Shown here: positions 12,845-18,962 of the stretch, in pieces
Position numbering within the stretch: the stretch's first letter is position 1
Layout of the letters: each line of letters opens with the position of its first letter
NCBI GenBank assembly: GCA_902783295.1
Contig: CACZQT010000006.1
Location: 1 to 18,962, forward strand
Reading direction: 5' to 3'
DNA length: 18,962 nucleotides
From: an uncultured Lachnospiraceae bacterium
Lineage (GTDB): Bacteria > Bacillota > Clostridia > Lachnospirales > Lachnospiraceae
The notes under the pieces: model-generated
The model's database searches: none
Told to the model about the DNA's origin: nothing
Seen by the model: the letters and a program-made list of their open reading frames with translations, nothing else
Position numbers and translations under genes: made by a program

Positions 12845-14170
12845 TTACTCGGTCAAAAAGCCCTTGTAGGAACGAACTACCATCATGGACTCGATCTGCT
12901 TCAATGTTTCCATGATAACGCCCACGATAATGATCAGGGAGTTACCGAAGAAGCAAAGAGAATTGCCGACTCCGAACAGTCCGGTCAGGATGATCGGGAT
13001 CACGGCAACAATCGCCAGACCCGTAGCGCCGATGAAGATCAGGTAGTTCAGAATATTCTCCAGGTACTGGGAAGTGGGCTTGCCGGGACGGATGCCCGGA
13101 ATGAAACCGCCCTGCTTCTTGATGTTGTCTGCCACTTCGATCGGATTGAAGGTGATCGAGGTGTAGAAGTATGCGAAGAATACCAGCAGGGCCAGATAAA
13201 TCAGCAGGCCGATGGTATAGATCGGCTGGTTCGGATTGCACCACTGGCTCTGGGTCAGCATCTTAATGATATGACCGCCGATGTTCGTCGGAGCCAGGTA
13301 GTTAAATCCGGTAAAGTTGGCGATCAGGGCCGGGAAGCTGAGCAGCGAAGAGGCAAAGATCACCGGGATAACGCCGGCGGTATTGACCTTCAGCGGAATG
13401 TGGGAGGACTGACCGCCCACCATCTTACGTCCCTGCATCTTCTTGGCGTACTGTACAGGGATATGCCGCTCTCCGTCCTGCAGGTAGATAACGAATACCA
13501 CCAGAGCCAGCAGCAGGGCCAGGATAACTGCCGCGCTGACGATGCCCAGGGCAACATTCTTACCTTTGATGAAAGTGGTATACAGAGTACGGAAATCTTC
13601 CGGCAGACCGGAAAGGATATTCACCAGCAGGATGATGGAGATACCGTTTCCGATGCCTTTATCGGTAATCTGTTCACCGATCCACATCAGAGTCGCAGAA
13701 CCCGCAGTCATGATCAGAGCTACAAACAGTACATTGTACCATGTATAGTGGATCAGGAAACGGGAGCCGAAGCCGATTGCCATAGAAACAGACTGAATGA
13801 CAGACAGGCCGATGTTCAGGTAGCGGGTAATCTGGTTGATAACCTTGCGGCCCTCTTCGCCTTCCTTCTGCAGCTCTTCCAGTTTCGGAATAGCAATCGT
13901 CAACAGCTGGACGATGATGGATGCGGTGATGTACGGCGTAATGCTCAGCGCGAAGATAGACATCTGCGTAAACGAGCTGCCGGTAATCGTGTTGAAGAAG
14001 TTAAAAGCCGTTCCCGTCTGATTGCTCCACCATTCACGTACGAAAGCCGTGTTCACGCCGGGGGTAGGTATCTGGCTGCCGAAGCGAACGACAACAATCA
14101 TTAAAAACGTGAAAAGCAGTTTCCTGCGGATTTCATCGACTTTTAACGCATTGCGGAGCGTTTTAAACAT
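12845..14170 (-). CDS. secY: preprotein translocase channel subunit SecY
   Basis: Central pore of the Sec translocon in the cytoplasmic membrane, working with SecE, SecG and SecA. The protein has 441 aa, normal length, with ten hydrophobic segments. The first follows VDEIRRKLLFTFLMIVVVRF. The IFALSITPYITASIIVQLL stretch is helix 2. The C-terminal region carries GVIMETLKQIESMMVVRSYKG, the conserved SecA/ribosome-facing end. The ATG at 14170 is 1 nt after the rplO stop, and its AGAGGT binding site lies within rplO, so the two are probably translationally coupled. Confidence 0.99.
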   Translation of the reverse strand: MFKTLRNALKVDEIRRKLLFTFLMIVVVRFGSQIPTPGVNTAFVREWWSNQTGTAFNFFNTITGSSFTQMSIFALSITPYITASIIVQLLTIAIPKLEELQKEGEEGRKVINQITRYLNIGLSVIQSVSMAIGFGSRFLIHYTWYNVLFVALIMTAGSATLMWIGEQITDKGIGNGISIILLVNILSGLPEDFRTLYTTFIKGKNVALGIVSAAVILALLLALVVFVIYLQDGERHIPVQYAKKMQGRKMVGGQSSHIPLKVNTAGVIPVIFASSLLSFPALIANFTGFNYLAPTNIGGHIIKMLTQSQWCNPNQPIYTIGLLIYLALLVFFAYFYTSITFNPIEVADNIKKQGGFIPGIRPGKPTSQYLENILNYLIFIGATGLAIVAVIPIILTGLFGVGNSLCFFGNSLIIIVGVIMETLKQIESMMVVRSYKGFLTE

Positions 14171-14171
14171 A

Positions 14172-14609
14172 TTATTCTACCTCTGCGGTTCCGCCGGCGG
14201 CTTCGATTTTAGCTTTCGCTCCGGCGCTGAATGCGTTGACTTTGACAGTCAGTTTCTTGGTGAGTTCGCCATTGCCAAGGATCTTCACGCCATCGTGGGG
14301 ATCTCTTACAAGACCGACTTCCATAAGTGTATCTACTGTCACCACATCGCCGTCTTCAAAAACTTCCAACGCGGAGACATTGAGGCTAACGATTTCCTTG
14401 GTGTTGATGTTCGTAAAGCCTCTCTTAGGCAGACGGCGGTACAGAGGCATCTGGCCGCCTTCAAAACCGGGCCTGGGAGCCCCGGAACGGGCTTTCTGGC
14501 CCTTGTGGCCCTTGCCGGACGTCTTACCATTGCCCGAGCCGTGTCCGCGTCCTCTTCTGAAACGATCACTCACAGAGCCCGCAGCAGGCTGTAATGTAGA
14601 CAAATCCAT
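14172..14609 (-). CDS. rplO: 50S ribosomal protein L15
   Basis: Ribosomal protein uL15, 145 aa, a late-assembly protein that threads through 23S rRNA. The N-terminal half is glycine- and arginine-rich and extended (RRGRGHGSGNGKTSGKGHKG), followed by FEGGQMPLYRRLPKRGF, the usual anchor. The C-terminal domain contains VKILGNGELTKKLTVK. The ATG at 14609 is 10 nt after the rpmD stop. It is in the standard place between rpmD and secY. Confidence 0.99.
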   Translation of the reverse strand: MDLSTLQPAAGSVSDRFRRGRGHGSGNGKTSGKGHKGQKARSGAPRPGFEGGQMPLYRRLPKRGFTNINTKEIVSLNVSALEVFEDGDVVTVDTLMEVGLVRDPHDGVKILGNGELTKKLTVKVNAFSAGAKAKIEAAGGTAEVE

Positions 14610-14619
14610 GATATCCCTC

Positions 14620-14802
14620 CTATGCTTCTTCCACCTTGACCAGGTGTCTCACATGCCAGATCATGCCGCGAACGGCTTCATTATCCGGCAGTTCCACAGT
14701 TTTCTGCATCTTGGTCAGGCCAAGGGCCTCCACCGTCTTCCTCTGCTTCGGAATCGCACCGATGGGGCTTTTTACCAGAGTGACCTTCAATTTCTCAGCC
14801 AT
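14620..14802 (-). CDS. rpmD: 50S ribosomal protein L30
   Basis: Ribosomal protein uL30, 60 aa, the short bacterial form that binds 5S/23S rRNA near domain II. It shows KVTLVKSPIGAIPKQRKTVEALGL and the C-terminal DNEAVRGMIWHVRHLVKVEE. The ATG at 14802 has AAGGAGG 8-9 nt upstream and lies 13 nt after rpsE. The open frame extends 20 codons into the end of rpsE, but this is not part of the protein. Confidence 0.99.
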   Translation of the reverse strand: MAEKLKVTLVKSPIGAIPKQRKTVEALGLTKMQKTVELPDNEAVRGMIWHVRHLVKVEEA

Positions 14803-14815
14803 TTTATGTCCCTCC

Positions 14816-15328
14816 TTATTCGCCCAGGACTTCGTCCACGGATTTGCCGCGAAGCTTCGCAACTTCTTCCGGAGTCTTCAGAGCCTTCAGACCTTCGATG
14901 GTAGCCATAACCACATTCTGCTTGTTGTTGGAACCAAGGGATTTGGTACGGATATTCTTGATTCCGGCCAGCTCCATCACCGCACGGGCAGGGCCGCCGG
15001 CGATAATACCGGTACCTTCGGGAGCACGCTTCAGCATAACGGAAGCGCTTCCGAATTTGCCGATGTAATCATGGGGAATACTGTTGTTTTCATCGATGGC
15101 AATTTCCACCAGGTTCTTCGCAGCGGCTTCTTTGCCTTTGCGGATTGCCTCGGGAATTTCAGCGGACTTGCCCATGCCGGCGCCTACATGGCCGTTGCCG
15201 TCTCCAACTACGACCAGAGCCGCGAATCTCATGGTACGGCCGCCCTTTACGGTCTTGGATACGCGCTTGATAGCTACGACTTTATCCGTAAGTTCCAGCG
15301 CACTGGGATCGAAATTCTTGCGTTTCAT
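14816..15328 (-). CDS. rpsE: 30S ribosomal protein S5
   Basis: Ribosomal protein uS5, 170 aa, at the mRNA entry channel; it contributes to decoding fidelity and mRNA unwinding. The N-terminal double-stranded RNA-binding domain has KVVAIKRVSKTVKGGRTMRF and VVVGDGNGHVGAGMGKS. The C-terminal domain has GTGIIAGGPARAVMELAGI and TKSLGSNNKQNVV. AAAAGGAGG lies 10 nt before the ATG. It lies between rplR and rpmD as in other bacteria. Confidence 0.99.
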   Translation of the reverse strand: MKRKNFDPSALELTDKVVAIKRVSKTVKGGRTMRFAALVVVGDGNGHVGAGMGKSAEIPEAIRKGKEAAAKNLVEIAIDENNSIPHDYIGKFGSASVMLKRAPEGTGIIAGGPARAVMELAGIKNIRTKSLGSNNKQNVVMATIEGLKALKTPEEVAKLRGKSVDEVLGE

Positions 15329-15345
15329 GCGTTCGTAGCCTCCTT

Positions 15346-15714
15346 TTAGAACTGCAGGCCGGCTTCACGCGCGGCATCTGCCAATGCTTTGATCTTACCC
15401 TGGTAAATGAAGCCGCCGCGGTCGAAAACCACTTCGGTGATACCGGCTTCCAGCGCTCTCTTCGCGATTACGGTTCCCAGGTAGGAAGCCGCTTCCACGT
15501 TGTTCGTCTTTTCCAGTTCTGCCTTTACTTCCTTCTGGGTGGTAGAAGCAGAAACCAGGGTTCTCTGGGCTACGTCGTCGATAATCTGAGCATACATATG
15601 GTCATTACTGCGGAATACTGCAAGGCGCGGTCTTTCGGCGGTACCGGAGAAGCGGTTACGCAGTCTTTTATGTTTCTTTTCCCGTGCAACGGATCTGGAT
15701 TCTTTGCTAACCAT
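15346..15714 (-). CDS. rplR: 50S ribosomal protein L18
   Basis: Ribosomal protein uL18, 122 aa, which binds 5S rRNA and with L5 places it on the central protuberance. It shows the basic N-terminus with KHKRLRNRFSGTAERPRLAVFRS, the central YAQIIDDVAQRTLVSAST, and the C-terminal VVFDRGGFIYQGKIKALADAAREAGL. The ATG has GGAGG 7 nt upstream. It lies between rplF and rpsE with gaps under 20 nt. Confidence 0.99.
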   Translation of the reverse strand: MVSKESRSVAREKKHKRLRNRFSGTAERPRLAVFRSNDHMYAQIIDDVAQRTLVSASTTQKEVKAELEKTNNVEAASYLGTVIAKRALEAGITEVVFDRGGFIYQGKIKALADAAREAGLQF

Positions 15715-15733
15715 TGTTTTACCTCCCCCTTAA

Positions 15734-16276
15734 TTATTTCTTACCGGCCTTACCAACCTTGCGGCGGATCACTTCATCCGAATACTTGATGCCCTTGCCC
15801 TTGTAAGGCTCCGGACCTCTCTTACTGCGGATTTCAGCAGCATACTGGCCAACTTTTTCCTTGTCGATGCCCTTGATAACCATCTTGTTCTGGCCATCGC
15901 AGATAACCTCGATCCCTTCGGGATCGGTCATCTCTACGGGGTGGGAATAACCCAGAGAAAGCACCAGGGTCTTGCCCTGCTTCTGAGCCCTGTAGCCGAC
16001 ACCGTTGATTTCCAGCGTCTTCTCATAGCCCTGGCTGACGCCGACTACCATGTTGTTGATCAGGGTACGGGTCAGACCGTGCAGGGACTTCATACGCTTC
16101 AGGTCATTGGGGCGGGAAACCTTAACTTCCGCGCCTTCCACTTCGATGGTCATTTCCGCGGGCAGAACCCTTTCCAGGGTTCCCTTAGGGCCTTTCACCG
16201 TCACTTTGTTATTTTCTGCGACTTCAACCGTAACGCCGGCAGGAATCGCGATAGGCATTCTTCCAATACGTGACAT
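15734..16276 (-). CDS. rplF: 50S ribosomal protein L6
   Basis: Ribosomal protein uL6, 180 aa, near the sarcin-ricin loop and the factor-binding site. It has two repeated L6 folds: the N-terminal one begins MSRIGRMPIAIPAGVTVEV, and the C-terminal one carries GYSHPVEM and the signature region PEPYKGKGIKYSDEVIRRK, followed by a basic tail. The ATG is preceded by TTGGAGG at about 10 nt. A 75-nt gap containing a hairpin separates it from rpsH, larger than most gaps in this operon. Confidence 0.99.
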   Translation of the reverse strand: MSRIGRMPIAIPAGVTVEVAENNKVTVKGPKGTLERVLPAEMTIEVEGAEVKVSRPNDLKRMKSLHGLTRTLINNMVVGVSQGYEKTLEINGVGYRAQKQGKTLVLSLGYSHPVEMTDPEGIEVICDGQNKMVIKGIDKEKVGQYAAEIRSKRGPEPYKGKGIKYSDEVIRRKVGKAGKK

Positions 16277-16302
16277 TTCGCCTTATCCTCCAAAAATATG
16301 GA

Positions 16303-16331
16303 TTTTCACAGGCCAATGCGAGCCTGCAAAA
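16303..16331 (-). promoter_or_regulatory. hairpin in the rpsH-rplF gap
   Basis: In the transcript, CAGGC and GCCTG pair around an 8-nt loop and are extended by a G-U pair, a bulge and TTTT/AAAA, about 10 bp in all. Six nt later a run of five U residues occurs just before the rplF binding site. It could be a weak attenuator or a protein-binding site; S8 is a known regulator of spc operon translation in E. coli, acting at rplE. Only the pairing is visible here. Confidence 0.35.
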
Positions 16332-16351
16332 GTTTTTATAATTTATACCAA

Positions 16352-16753
16352 TTACCACACAAACGCCAGCACTTCGCCGCCGACGTTCAGCTTGCGGGCC
16401 TGCTTATCAGTAATCACACCCTGGTTGGTGGAGATAATGGCCACGCCCAGGCCGCCCAGCACCTTCGGCATATCCTCTGCGCTGGCATATACCCGGAGAC
16501 CGGGCTTGCTGATGCGCTTCAGGCCGCTGATGATCTTTTCATTCTTATCTGCGCCGTACTTCAGATACAGCTTCATGGTCTTCTTTGCGCCGTCTTCGGA
16601 CAGATCGTACTTTGCGATATAGCCTTCGTTCACCAGAATGTCAGCGATGGCCAGTTTCGTCCGGGAAGCCGGAACATCTACCGTATCATGCTTCGCCGCA
16701 TTGGCATTGCGGATTCTCGTCAGCATATCGGCAATCGGATCACTCATCGTCAT
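16352..16753 (-). CDS. rpsH: 30S ribosomal protein S8
   Basis: Ribosomal protein uS8, 133 aa, a primary 16S rRNA-binding protein of the 30S body. It starts SDPIADMLTRIRNANAAKHD, and the C-terminal domain has the conserved motif STNQGVITDKQARKLNVGGEVLAFVW. The first ATG (16753) is preferred because AAAGGAGG lies 9 nt before it; the second ATG two codons later would be 15 nt away. It lies after rpsZ and before rplF, the standard order. Confidence 0.99.
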   Translation of the reverse strand: MTMSDPIADMLTRIRNANAAKHDTVDVPASRTKLAIADILVNEGYIAKYDLSEDGAKKTMKLYLKYGADKNEKIISGLKRISKPGLRVYASAEDMPKVLGGLGVAIISTNQGVITDKQARKLNVGGEVLAFVW

Positions 16754-16777
16754 TTTGTGTTGCCTCCTTTACTCAGA

Positions 16778-16963
16778 TTACCAGCTTGCCTTACGTACGC
16801 CGGGGATCTGGCCTTTGTAAGCCAGCTCACGGAAGCAAACTCTGCAGATGCCATATTTTCTAAGATAAGCGTGAGGACGGCCGCAGATCTTGCACCGGTT
16901 GTACTCTCTGGTGGAGAACTTAGCCGGACGCTGCTGCTTGATCTTCATCGATGTCTTTGCCAT
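16778..16963 (-). CDS. rpsZ: 30S ribosomal protein S14, zinc type
   Basis: Ribosomal protein uS14 of the short zinc-binding class (type Z), 61 aa, in the 30S head near the A site. The four ligands are Cys24, Cys27, Cys40 and Cys43 (CKIC and CRVC). Typical segments are KFSTREYNRCKICGRPHAYLRK and the C-terminal GQIPGVRKASW. It is placed between rplE and rpsH as in Gram-positive bacteria. The zinc-free long form found in some genomes is not seen here. Confidence 0.99.
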   Translation of the reverse strand: MAKTSMKIKQQRPAKFSTREYNRCKICGRPHAYLRKYGICRVCFRELAYKGQIPGVRKASW

Positions 16964-16976
16964 GGTTCCCTTCCTC

Positions 16977-17522
16977 CTAATTCTTCCTGAAAGGCATGTT
17001 GAACAGGGTCAGCAGCTCGCGGGCTTCTTCGTCCGTCTTCGCAGTTGTTACGAAGATGACGTCCATACCACGGACCTTATCTACCTTGTCATACTCGATT
17101 TCCGGGAAGATCAGCTGTTCCCGGATACCCAGGGCATAATTGCCTCTTCCGTCAAACGCGTTGGGGTTTACACCGCGGAAGTCGCGGACCCGGGGCAGTG
17201 CCAGGTTGATCAGACGGTCAACAAATTCGTACATCTTGTCGCCGCGAAGAGTTACCTTGCAGCCGATGTTCATGCCTTCACGGATCTTGAAGTTAGCCAC
17301 GGACTTCTTTGCCTTGGTGATGATCGGCTTCTGGCCGGTGATGGTTTCCATGTCCTTCATGGCGGATTCCAGGATCTTGGCATTTTCCTTGGCTTCGCCA
17401 ACGCCCATATTTACCACAACCTTATCCAGCTTCGGAACCTGCATGACGTTCTTGTAGCCGAACTTCTTCATCAGGGCTTCCACATATTCACTGTAATAAG
17501 CTTCTTTCAATCTGCTGCTCAA
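16977..17522 (-). CDS. rplE: 50S ribosomal protein L5 (TTG start)
   Basis: Ribosomal protein uL5, 181 aa from the chosen start, matching the family's 179-180. It binds 5S rRNA and contacts P-site tRNA. Visible segments are VMQVPKLDKVVVNMGVGEA, KSVANFKIREGMNIGCKVTLR, RDFRGVNPNAFDGRGNY and GMDVIFVTTAKTDEEAR. The start is TTG at 17522: AAGGAGG lies 9 nt upstream, and the product SSRLKEAYYSEYVEALMKK fits the usual L5 beginning. The next downstream ATG would delete conserved residues, and upstream in-frame starts overlap rplX and have no binding site. It lies 19 nt after rplX. Confidence 0.97.
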   Translation of the reverse strand: MSSRLKEAYYSEYVEALMKKFGYKNVMQVPKLDKVVVNMGVGEAKENAKILESAMKDMETITGQKPIITKAKKSVANFKIREGMNIGCKVTLRGDKMYEFVDRLINLALPRVRDFRGVNPNAFDGRGNYALGIREQLIFPEIEYDKVDKVRGMDVIFVTTAKTDEEARELLTLFNMPFRKN

Positions 17523-17541
17523 CGTTTCAGACCTCCTTCTC

Positions 17542-17853
17542 TCAGCTGATGACGGAGCCGTCGCGCTTCGCGATGCGGACCTTCTTGCCGTCACGCACTT
17601 CGAAACCTACACGAGTGGGCTTGCCGTCCTTCAGAACCATAACGTTGGAGATATCAATCTTGCCTTCCACGTGGATGATGCCGCCATTGGGGTTCTGGGG
17701 GTTGGACTTGTTGTGCTTGGTCAGCATGTTGATGCCTTCCACAACCACGCGGCCGTTCTTGTGGTCAATGCTGATGACCTTGCCTTCGCGGCCTTTATCT
17801 TTACCGGCGATCACGCGGACGTTGTCGCCAACTTTAATCTTGCATGTAGCCAT
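17542..17853 (-). CDS. rplX: 50S ribosomal protein L24
   Basis: Ribosomal protein uL24, 103 aa, an assembly-initiating protein at the tunnel exit. The KOW motif lies near residues 5-35 (KVGDNVRVIAGKDKGREGKV). The C-terminal half includes GGIIHVEGKIDISNVM and GKPTRVGFEV. The ATG follows AAGGAGG by 6 nt. It is 11 nt after rplN and directly before rplE. Confidence 0.99.
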   Translation of the reverse strand: MATCKIKVGDNVRVIAGKDKGREGKVISIDHKNGRVVVEGINMLTKHNKSNPQNPNGGIIHVEGKIDISNVMVLKDGKPTRVGFEVRDGKKVRIAKRDGSVIS

Positions 17854-17864
17854 TGGTTGCCTCC

Positions 17865-18233
17865 TTATAATACTTCGGGCGCCAGAGAAACAATCTTCAT
17901 GAACTGCTTCTCACGGAGTTCTCTCGCTACCGGCCCAAAGATACGGGTGCCTCTGGGAGTCTTGTCTTCACGAATGATGACGGCCGCATTTTCATCAAAA
18001 CGGATGTAGGAACCGTCTGCACGACGGGCACCCTTCTTGGTGCGGACGACAACAGCCTTCACGACGTCACCCTTCTTTACAACGCCGCCGGGCGTTGCAT
18101 CTTTAACAGAAGCAACGATGATATCGCCGATGTTTGCATATCTTCTCAGGGAGCCGCCCATAACCCGGATGCAGAGGAGTTCCTTCGCGCCAGTATTGTC
18201 AGCGACCTTCAGCCTGGTTTCCTGTTGGATCAT
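17865..18233 (-). CDS. rplN: 50S ribosomal protein L14
   Basis: Ribosomal protein uL14, 122 aa, forming intersubunit bridge B8 and the landing site for the RsfS silencing factor. It follows the family end to end: MIQQETRLKVADNTGAKELL, IRVMGGSLRRYANIGDIIVA, YIRFDENAAVII and RGTRIFGPVARELREKQFMK. The ATG has GGAGG 9 nt upstream. It lies between rpsQ and rplX. Confidence 0.99.
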   Translation of the reverse strand: MIQQETRLKVADNTGAKELLCIRVMGGSLRRYANIGDIIVASVKDATPGGVVKKGDVVKAVVVRTKKGARRADGSYIRFDENAAVIIREDKTPRGTRIFGPVARELREKQFMKIVSLAPEVL

Positions 18234-18251
18234 AGTCTTATTCCTCCCGAA

Positions 18252-18506
18252 TTACTTCGCTCTCTCGATGATCTCAACCAGTCTCCATCTCTTATCCTTG
18301 GACAGAGGACGGGTTTCCATGACCTTTACGGTATCGCCGATGCGGCAATCATTGTTTTCATCATGAGCTTTCAGCTTGTAAGTACGCTTTACGATCTTGC
18401 CGTACAGCGGATGCCTTACGTGGTTTTCAATGGCCACAACGATGGTCTTGTCCATCTTGTCGCTGATTACCTTGCCGGTACGGGTCTTTCTCAAATTCCT
18501 TTCCAC
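18252..18506 (-). CDS. rpsQ: 30S ribosomal protein S17
   Basis: Ribosomal protein uS17, 84 aa, an OB-fold early 16S rRNA binder. Characteristic segments are GKVISDKMDKTIVVAIENHV, HPLYGKIVKRTYKLKAHDE and CRIGDTVKVMETRPLSKDK. The start codon is GTG at 18506, with AAGGAGG 8 nt upstream. An ATG 8 nt before it is out of frame. It lies 13 nt after rpmC. Confidence 0.98.
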   Translation of the reverse strand: MERNLRKTRTGKVISDKMDKTIVVAIENHVRHPLYGKIVKRTYKLKAHDENNDCRIGDTVKVMETRPLSKDKRWRLVEIIERAK

Positions 18507-18519
18507 GTCAACATCCTCC

Positions 18520-18726
18520 TTATTCCGCAGCCTTCATCTGCGTAAGCACCGTCTGGATCCTGGCAATGTTCTTCCGGACTTCCTTAATCCGTCCGGTGTT
18601 GTCCAGCTGGTTCGTCGCATTCTGGAAACGAAGGTTGAACAATTCTTTCTTGGCGGCTACCAGTTCCTGTTCCAGCTCAGCCGCGGACTTGGTTCTCAAA
18701 TCTTTCAGATACTGATTACTCTTCAT
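18520..18726 (-). CDS. rpmC: 50S ribosomal protein L29
   Basis: Ribosomal protein uL29, 68 aa from the chosen start, a two-helix protein near the tunnel exit that helps dock trigger factor and SRP. The signature is ELFNLRFQNATNQLDNTGRIKEVRKNIARI. The ATG at 18726 is preferred: AAGGCGGTG, one mismatch from AAGGAGGTG, lies 6 nt upstream, while an in-frame GTG three codons earlier lies within that site. It overlaps the end of rplP by 11 nt, so translation of the pair is likely coupled. Confidence 0.97.
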   Translation of the reverse strand: MKSNQYLKDLRTKSAAELEQELVAAKKELFNLRFQNATNQLDNTGRIKEVRKNIARIQTVLTQMKAAE

Positions 18727-18962
18727 TGCCGTCACCGCCTTCTAAATCTGTCTTGGAAACGATCTTGCACTTGATCGGCAGCTTGTGCATGGCCAGACGA
18801 AGGGCCTCTTTCGCGACTTCTTCGGGAACGCCCGCGATCTCAAACAGCACGCGGCCGGGCTTTACCACTGCTACCCAGTACTCCAGAGCGCCTTTACCGG
18901 AACCCATACGGGTTTCAGCGGGCTTTGCCGTAACAGGCTTGTCGGGGAAGATCTTGATCCAG
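18716..18962 (-). CDS. rplP: 50S ribosomal protein L16 (3' part)
   Basis: Only the C-terminal 81 residues of uL16 are in the window; the gene runs off the right edge. L16 lines the A-site tRNA corridor near the base of the central protuberance and is needed for late 50S assembly. The visible part begins WIKIFPDKPVTAKPAETRMG, then GSGKGALEYWVAVVKPGRVLFE, with the usual C-terminal helix LRLAMHKLPIKCKIV. The start, binding site and upstream rpsC are outside the window. The length seen matches the second half of a normal ~140-aa L16. Confidence 0.98.
   Translation of the reverse strand, partial: WIKIFPDKPVTAKPAETRMGSGKGALEYWVAVVKPGRVLFEIAGVPEEVAKEALRLAMHKLPIKCKIVSKTDLEGGDGNEE

Noticed and set aside
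1..18962. CRISPR array, prophage, defence system, transposase, tRNA or rRNA genes
   Set aside because: No regularly spaced direct repeats, no matching protein motifs and no RNA gene signature were seen on either strand.

Overview
The window is an almost gap-free piece of the S10-spc-alpha ribosomal protein cluster of a Clostridia-type Firmicute, lying mostly on the minus strand and therefore best read from high to low coordinates. Support for this placement: a zinc-type short S14 (rpsZ), a four-ligand L36, a zinc-LID adenylate kinase, strong AGGAGG ribosome binding sites, rpsD inside the alpha operon between rpsK and rpoA, and the downstream order rplQ - ecfA1 - ecfA2 - ecfT - truA - rplM - rpsI, which is the Firmicute order. 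An enlarged L17 of the kind I recall from gut Clostridia fits too. By eye the GC content is moderate (about 50-55%). I cannot name the family or genus.

Layout on the minus strand, in transcription order: rplP (3' part only), rpmC, rpsQ, rplN, rplX, rplE, rpsZ, rpsH, rplF, rplR, rpsE, rpmD, rplO, secY, adk, map, infA, then a clear internal promoter and leader, rpmJ, a four-hairpin intercistronic segment, rpsM, rpsK, rpsD, rpoA, rplQ, and a strong bidirectional terminator. A plus-strand degV gene with its own promoter follows, convergent with rplQ and divergent from the next unit. That unit (ecfA1, ecfA2, ecfT, truA and an NlpC/P60 cell-wall hydrolase gene) has its own promoter. Last comes rplM-rpsI with a near-consensus promoter, a leader of about 277 nt, and a terminator at the window edge.

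The genes encode ribosomal proteins of both subunits, the secretion channel SecY, Adk, Met aminopeptidase, IF1, the RNA polymerase alpha subunit, the energizing module of an ECF vitamin/metal transporter, and tRNA pseudouridine synthase A. Two genes, degV and the NlpC/P60 gene, break the usual core order. Both sit beside copies of a dispersed palindromic repeat (core GGGGACAGTCCCTATG), present at least three times: 2825-2889, 6349-6420 and 7538-7605. The last copy is a perfect 33-bp inverted repeat with a 2-nt loop.

I see no defence system, CRISPR array, prophage, transposase, tRNA or rRNA. Most of the window is ordinary housekeeping DNA. The points worth a second look are the repeat family and its association with the two inserted genes, several hairpin-rich mRNA leaders beside ribosomal protein genes that may be autoregulatory sites, in-frame insertions in L17 and TruA, and non-ATG starts (rplE and truA TTG; rpsD and rpsQ GTG) that change the gene boundaries.
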